Positions 59,791 through 64,000 of a stretch of DNA of 64,000 bases are shown here, piece by piece. The notes beneath the pieces are model-generated. The model saw nothing but the letters and a program-made list of their open reading frames with translations, ran no database searches and was not told where the DNA came from. The DNA lies in NCBI GenBank assembly GCA_902381685.1, contig LR698958.1, positions 621,672 through 685,671 on the forward strand. Reading direction: 5' to 3'. The translations under genes were made by a program, and so were the position numbers. The stretch comes from Lachnospiraceae bacterium (GTDB lineage: Bacteria; Bacillota; Clostridia; Lachnospirales; Lachnospiraceae). Positions within the stretch are counted from its first letter, which is position 1. Each line of letters opens with the position of its first letter.

Positions 59791-62208
59791 ATGAATACAT
59801 CATTATCATGGATTAAAGCATATGTGCCTGGACTTGATGTGACGGCACAGGAATATACAGATGCGATGACACTTTCAGGAACAAAAGTAGAAGGATATGA
59901 AGTGTTGGACGCTGATTTAGAAAAAATTGTAATCGGACAGATTGAGAAAATTGAAAAACACCCTGATGCAGATAAACTGGTTGTCTGCCAGGTGAATGTT
60001 GGAGAAGAGACTGTTCAGATTGTGACAGGAGCAAAAAATGTTTTTGAGGGAGCAAAAATTCCGGTTGTTTTGGACGGTGGACGTGTTGCAGGCGGACATG
60101 ACGGGAAAAAAACTCCGGGAGGAATCAAAATCAAGAAGGGAAAACTTCGCGGTGTAGAAAGTTTCGGTATGATGTGTTCTATCGAAGAACTTGGTTCCAC
60201 AACAGAAATGTATCCGGAGGCAGCAGAGGACGGAATTTATATTTTTGAAGATGATGCCGTTGTAGGAAGCAGTGCAATCGAAGCGCTCGGAAGAAACGAT
60301 GTTGTATTTGAATATGAAGTGACATCAAACCGTGTGGACTGCTTCAGCGTTGTTGGAATTGCAAGAGAAGTGGCAGCAACATTTAGAAAAGAATTTTGTC
60401 CGCCTGTTGTAAAAGAAACAGGTAACGGTGAAGAGGTAAATGATTATGTGAAAGTTACTGTGGAAGATGCGGATTTATGCCCACGCTACTGTGCGAGAAT
60501 GGTTAAAAATGTAAAGATTGCACCTTCACCAAAATGGCTGCAGAGAAGACTTGCATCGGTGGGAATCCGTCCGATCAATAACCTTGTAGATATTACAAAC
60601 TATGTTATGGAAGAGTTTGGACAGCCGATGCATGCGTATGATATGTCAACGATTGCCGGAAACGAAATCGTGGTAAAAACAGCGAAGAATGGAGAAAAAT
60701 TCGTTACTTTAGACGGACAGGAAAGAGAAGTGGACGAATCTGTATTAATGATTTGTGATGGCGAGAAAGCGGTTGGAATTGCGGGAATCATGGGTGGAGA
60801 AAACTCAATGATTACAGAAAATGCAGACACAGTATTGCTTGAATCGGCATGCTTTGACGGAACGAACATTCGTAAATCAAGTAAGAAAGTGGGACTTCGT
60901 ACAGATGCTTCCGGAAAATTTGAGAAGGGACTTGATCCAAACAATGCAAAAGCGGCAATTGACAGAGCATGTCAACTGATTGAGGAATTAGGAGCAGGAG
61001 AAGTTGTAGGCGGAACGGTTGATGTTTACAAAAAAGTGAAAGAACCTGTTCGTGTACCGTTTGATGCGGAGAAAATTAACGTAATGTTAGGAACAGACAT
61101 TTCTGAGGAAGAGATGCTCGGCTATTTTGAAAAAATTGGTTTGGAATATGATGCGGAAGCAAAAGAAGTGATAGCGCCGACATTCAGACATGATTTATTC
61201 AGACTTGCAGACCTTGCGGAGGAAGTGGCGAGATTTTATGGGTATGACAATATTCCAACAACACTTCCGAGAGGAGAAGCGACAACGGGAAAATTATCAT
61301 TCAAACTTCGCATCGAGGAAGTGGCAAGAAATATCGCGGAATTCTGTGGTTTCAGTCAGGGAATGACATATTCATTTGAAAGTCCGAAAGTATTTGATAA
61401 ATTATTGATTCCTGCTGATTCTAAATTAAGAGAAGCGGTGGAAATCATGAATCCGCTGGGAGAAGATTACAGTATTATGCGAACAACTTCTCTAAACGGA
61501 ATGCTTACATCACTGGCAACTAACTATAATAGAAGAAACAAAGATGTGCGTTTATACGAATTAGGAAATATTTATCTTCCAAAACAACTTCCGGTAACAG
61601 AATTGCCTGAGGAACGTATGCAGTTTACACTCGGTATGTACGGAGAGGGAGACTTCTTTACTATGAAAGGCGTGGTGGAAGAATTCTTTGAAAAGATTGG
61701 TTTGCATGAGAAAGAAACATATGATCCAAATGCAGAAAAGACATTTTTACACCCGGGACGCCAGGCGAATATTATTTATGCCGGAAAAGTAGTCGGCTAT
61801 CTTGGAGAAGTTCATCCGCAGGTTGCAGATACTTACGGTATCGGAACAAGAGCCTATATCGCAGTGTTAGATATGCCTGAAATTGTAGGATTGGCTACAT
61901 TTGACAGAAAATACGAAGGCATTGCAAAATATCCGGCTGTAACTCGTGACATCAGTATGGTTGTACCTAAAGAAATTTTGGTAGGACAGATTGAAGAAGT
62001 AATTGAAAAGAAAGGCGGAGAATATTTAGAAGATTATCAGCTTTTCGATATTTACGAAGGTTCACAGATTAAAGAAGGATTTAAGTCGGTTGCATACTCT
62101 ATCGTATTCCGTGCGAAAGATAAAACATTGGAAGAAACAGACGTTACAACAGCAATGACAAGAATTTTAAAAGCCTTAGAGGAAATGGGAATTGAATTAA
62201 GACAATAA
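59791..62208 (+). CDS. pheT: Phenylalanyl-tRNA synthetase beta subunit
   Basis: An 805-residue beta subunit of full length. The tRNA-binding (EMAP-like) domain lies at about 40-155, the B3/B4 editing region at about 210-400 with GIRPINNLVDITNYVMEEFG, the B5 domain at about 410-480, the class II-like core with FCGFSQGMTYSF, and the C-terminal FDX-ACB anticodon domain (KYPAVTRDISMVVPKEI to SVAYSIVFRAKDKTLEE). It forms the alpha2beta2 enzyme with pheS. The start follows AAAGGAAGTAG. Confidence 0.96.
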   Translation: MNTSLSWIKAYVPGLDVTAQEYTDAMTLSGTKVEGYEVLDADLEKIVIGQIEKIEKHPDADKLVVCQVNVGEETVQIVTGAKNVFEGAKIPVVLDGGRVAGGHDGKKTPGGIKIKKGKLRGVESFGMMCSIEELGSTTEMYPEAAEDGIYIFEDDAVVGSSAIEALGRNDVVFEYEVTSNRVDCFSVVGIAREVAATFRKEFCPPVVKETGNGEEVNDYVKVTVEDADLCPRYCARMVKNVKIAPSPKWLQRRLASVGIRPINNLVDITNYVMEEFGQPMHAYDMSTIAGNEIVVKTAKNGEKFVTLDGQEREVDESVLMICDGEKAVGIAGIMGGENSMITENADTVLLESACFDGTNIRKSSKKVGLRTDASGKFEKGLDPNNAKAAIDRACQLIEELGAGEVVGGTVDVYKKVKEPVRVPFDAEKINVMLGTDISEEEMLGYFEKIGLEYDAEAKEVIAPTFRHDLFRLADLAEEVARFYGYDNIPTTLPRGEATTGKLSFKLRIEEVARNIAEFCGFSQGMTYSFESPKVFDKLLIPADSKLREAVEIMNPLGEDYSIMRTTSLNGMLTSLATNYNRRNKDVRLYELGNIYLPKQLPVTELPEERMQFTLGMYGEGDFFTMKGVVEEFFEKIGLHEKETYDPNAEKTFLHPGRQANIIYAGKVVGYLGEVHPQVADTYGIGTRAYIAVLDMPEIVGLATFDRKYEGIAKYPAVTRDISMVVPKEILVGQIEEVIEKKGGEYLEDYQLFDIYEGSQIKEGFKSVAYSIVFRAKDKTLEETDVTTAMTRILKALEEMGIELRQ

Positions 62209-62213
62209 ACTTA

Positions 62214-62247
62214 GAACGCTTGCACAAAAAATGTGCAGGCGTTTTGT
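62214..62247 (+). terminator. Terminator of pheST
   Basis: AACGCTTGCACA pairs with TGTGCAGGCGTT around an A5 loop, with TTTG after it. Confidence 0.82.
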
Positions 62248-62275
62248 ATATTATACCCAAAATATAAAGATGTGA

Positions 62276-62417
62276 TTGAAAGAAAATGGAAAATATAGTA
62301 TGATTTAGACAAAATTATATGGATTGTAACTATTGAATTAGGCAAGACCAAGAACAGTATATTTGACTCACTTTTTCACGTTGGACAAGATGATTCAAAA
62401 TGTTTTTGGTCTTTTTT
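62276..62417 (+). promoter_or_regulatory. Promoter, RAT element and terminator: BglG/LicT-type antitermination leader
   Basis: TTGAAA (62276-62281) and TATGAT (62299-62304) with 17 bases between form a promoter. At 62321-62349 lies GGATTGTAACTATTG then AATTAGGCAAGACC, matching the ribonucleic antiterminator (RAT) bound by BglG/SacT/LicT-family proteins. Its 3' half overlaps the left arm (AAGACCAAGAAC, 62344-62355) of a terminator whose right arm is GTTTTTGGTCTT at 62402-62413 plus a T run. Binding would block the terminator and allow GH84 expression. The antiterminator gene is not in the window. Confidence 0.8.
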
Positions 62418-62466
62418 AAAGAGAAGAATTTACCGAAAAGATAGTCAATTCAGGAAAGGAAAAATT

Positions 62467-64000
62467 ATGAAAAAGATTCTAAAACGTATCTTAACAGGCA
62501 CGCTTGCTGTTGCTATGGTACTCACTATGATGCCGATTTCAACACCGACAGTACAGGCGGCAAAGGATAAGACAGCTTATGAAATTTATCCAAATCCACA
62601 TGATATGTCTTATCAGGACGGCGAATTTGTTATTCGTCAGGAAGTAAATGTCGTTTTTGAAAAAACGATCGATTCTGTTACACAGAAAAGAATGAATGAA
62701 GTTTTGGCTTCAAAGAACAAGAAAGTAACTACTTCACAAGAAAAAGTGGAGGGAAAAACAAACATTTTAGTAGGTACATATAATTCAAAGGAATATGTAG
62801 ATACTTATGTAAAAGAGCATTACAATGTTGAGGCAAGTTTGTTTGAAAAATTTGGAGCAAACTTTGTTGCTTCTAACAACGGAGAAATCGTTGTATTAGG
62901 ACGTGATACAGATGCAGCATTTTATGGTATCACATCTTTAAAACATATCTTTAATCAGATGAACGGTTCAACAATCCGCAACTTTACGATTAAAGATTAT
63001 GCAGACACCAATATCCGTGGATTTATCGAAGGATACTACGGAATTCCATGGTCTAATGAAGACAGAATGTCTTTGATGAAATTCGGTGGAGATTTTAAGA
63101 TGACTTCTTATATCTTTGCCCCAAAGGATGACCCATATCATAAAGAAAAATGGCGTGAAGAATATCCTGCTAAAGAACTTGCAGAAATTACAGAAATGGT
63201 AAAAGTGGGAAATGAAGCTAAATGCCGTTTTGTGTGGACAGCACATCCGTTTATGGGTGGATTCAATGCCAATAATGCAGATGCTGAAATTCAGGCGTTG
63301 TTAAAGAAATTTGAACAGTTATATAAAGCGGGAGTACGTCAGTTCGGTGTACTTGGCGATGACGTAGGACAGTTAAACAAAGATATTGTTGTTAAAATGA
63401 TGCAAGAAGTATCTAAATGGGCAAAAGCAAAGGGTGACGTATATGACACTGTATTCTGTCCGGCAGGATACAACCATTCATGGCAAGGAGATTACTCTGA
63501 GTTAAATAAATATGACAAAGAATTTCCTGAGGATATTAAAATCTTCTGGACAGGTGAAGCGGTATGTCAGCCGGTTGAACAGAAAACATTAAACCATTTT
63601 AGAAAACATAACCTTAACGGACAGGCAACAAGAAGAAGTCCTTTATTCTGGTTAAACTGGCCGGTAAATGACATTAATGGTCAACGTTTGATGATGGGAA
63701 AAGGTAGTCTTTTGCATACAGATATTACACTGGAAGACTTGGCGGGTGTTGTAACAAACCCTATGCAAGAGGCGGAAGCATCTAAAGTTGCTATTTTTGC
63801 AGTGGCAGATTATGCTTGGAATGTAAAAGCGTTTGATGATGATAAGAGTTGGGAAGATTCTTTCAAATATGTAGATGCACAGGCTTCAGAAGCATTACAT
63901 ACATTGGCAAAACATATGTCTAATCCACAACCGAATGGTCACGGACTTGTATTAGCTGAATCAGAAGAATTGCAGCCATTGATTAATAAAATCAATACGC
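62467..64000 (+). CDS. Secreted GH84 beta-N-acetylhexosaminidase/hyaluronidase-like enzyme (3' end cut by window)
   Basis: The first 511 codons of a secreted enzyme. A signal peptide (1 to about 32, ending VQAAKDK) is followed by a GH20b-like N-domain and the GH84 barrel: NIRGFIEGYYGIPWSNEDR (about 182-200), then the catalytic pair Asp298-Asp299 in GVLGDDVGQL, and NWPVNDINGQRLMMG later. This follows clostridial NagJ/NagH closely, where the two Asp residues act in substrate-assisted hydrolysis. It removes terminal GlcNAc from host O-glycans. The start follows CAGGAAAGGAAAAATT. Control is by the antitermination leader upstream. Confidence 0.93.
   Translation, partial: MKKILKRILTGTLAVAMVLTMMPISTPTVQAAKDKTAYEIYPNPHDMSYQDGEFVIRQEVNVVFEKTIDSVTQKRMNEVLASKNKKVTTSQEKVEGKTNILVGTYNSKEYVDTYVKEHYNVEASLFEKFGANFVASNNGEIVVLGRDTDAAFYGITSLKHIFNQMNGSTIRNFTIKDYADTNIRGFIEGYYGIPWSNEDRMSLMKFGGDFKMTSYIFAPKDDPYHKEKWREEYPAKELAEITEMVKVGNEAKCRFVWTAHPFMGGFNANNADAEIQALLKKFEQLYKAGVRQFGVLGDDVGQLNKDIVVKMMQEVSKWAKAKGDVYDTVFCPAGYNHSWQGDYSELNKYDKEFPEDIKIFWTGEAVCQPVEQKTLNHFRKHNLNGQATRRSPLFWLNWPVNDINGQRLMMGKGSLLHTDITLEDLAGVVTNPMQEAEASKVAIFAVADYAWNVKAFDDDKSWEDSFKYVDAQASEALHTLAKHMSNPQPNGHGLVLAESEELQPLINKINT

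Noticed and set aside
1..64000. tRNA and rRNA genes
   Set aside because: No T-loop GTTCRANNC with matching acceptor and CCA-type ends, and no rRNA-like conserved blocks, were found by eye.

Overview
The window looks like a low-GC Firmicute chromosome, most likely an anaerobic gut Lachnospiraceae-type Clostridium. The signs are AT-rich coding DNA, strong AGGAGG ribosome sites, T-box leaders, ATP-dependent PEP carboxykinase, FeoAB, BrnQ, SpoIID-like and thioester/SpaA surface proteins, and a GH84 hexosaminidase. The species cannot be fixed from sequence alone.

Layout. 1-3955: housekeeping (metallophosphoesterase, MATE exporter, guaA and its terminator). 3957-12085: an accessory island just downstream of guaA. 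It is bounded by two identical 19-bp repeats, with a third near-identical copy inside. It carries a relaxase tail remnant, a yjdF riboswitch with YjdF, a Panacea-domain (DUF4065) protein coupled to a 481-residue coiled-coil membrane protein (a candidate toxin-antitoxin/defence pair), a DUF1643 protein, a membrane-anchored XRE regulator and an IS21 element. No integrase is visible. 12121-15530: a frameshifted membrane-protein gene, an MFS transporter and an Lsa-like ABC-F protein. 15531-16974: an ISL3 element with an exact 8-bp target duplication, sitting in the T-tract of the ABC-F terminator. 16993-22740: proline iminopeptidase, then DUF2935 plus a 1221-residue three-module multicopper oxidase.

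22746-28293 is an erosion zone. Parts of LysR, flavodoxin, FMN reductase, aldo/keto reductase, carboxymuconolactone decarboxylase, Cas4 and an IS256-type transposase are joined end to end, and a decayed ISNCY-like element follows. Inside it are an apparently intact 99-codon HesB-like gene with an in-frame UGA (candidate selenocysteine) and brnQ with an Ile-type T-box leader.

28300-42466 holds ordinary metabolism and envelope genes: a rhodanese gene with tandem CRP/FNR-like sites, HAD phosphatase, FNT channel, Na/Pi symporter, PHP phosphoesterase, orphan prepilin peptidase, ATP-grasp ligase, feoAB, VanZ, TVP38 and two glycolipid glucosyltransferases. 42695-49643: a thioester/SpaA adhesin, then a four-gene operon (ornithine cyclodeaminase family, an atypical IlvD/Edd dehydratase, TrmB regulator, NhaC-type antiporter). 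49833-62247: pckA, the moxR-DUF58-transglutaminase operon, a probable 6S RNA, a SpoIID-like protein, a YihY-family protein, and T-box-controlled pheST. 62276-64000: a BglG/LicT-type antitermination leader driving a secreted GH84 enzyme cut by the window edge.

The most interesting candidates are the Panacea-membrane protein pair in the guaA island, the UGA-containing HesB-like gene, the MnxG-like oxidase operon, the dehydratase operon with altered active-site residues, and the antitermination-controlled GH84. All functional calls rest on recognised motifs and family resemblance read by eye.
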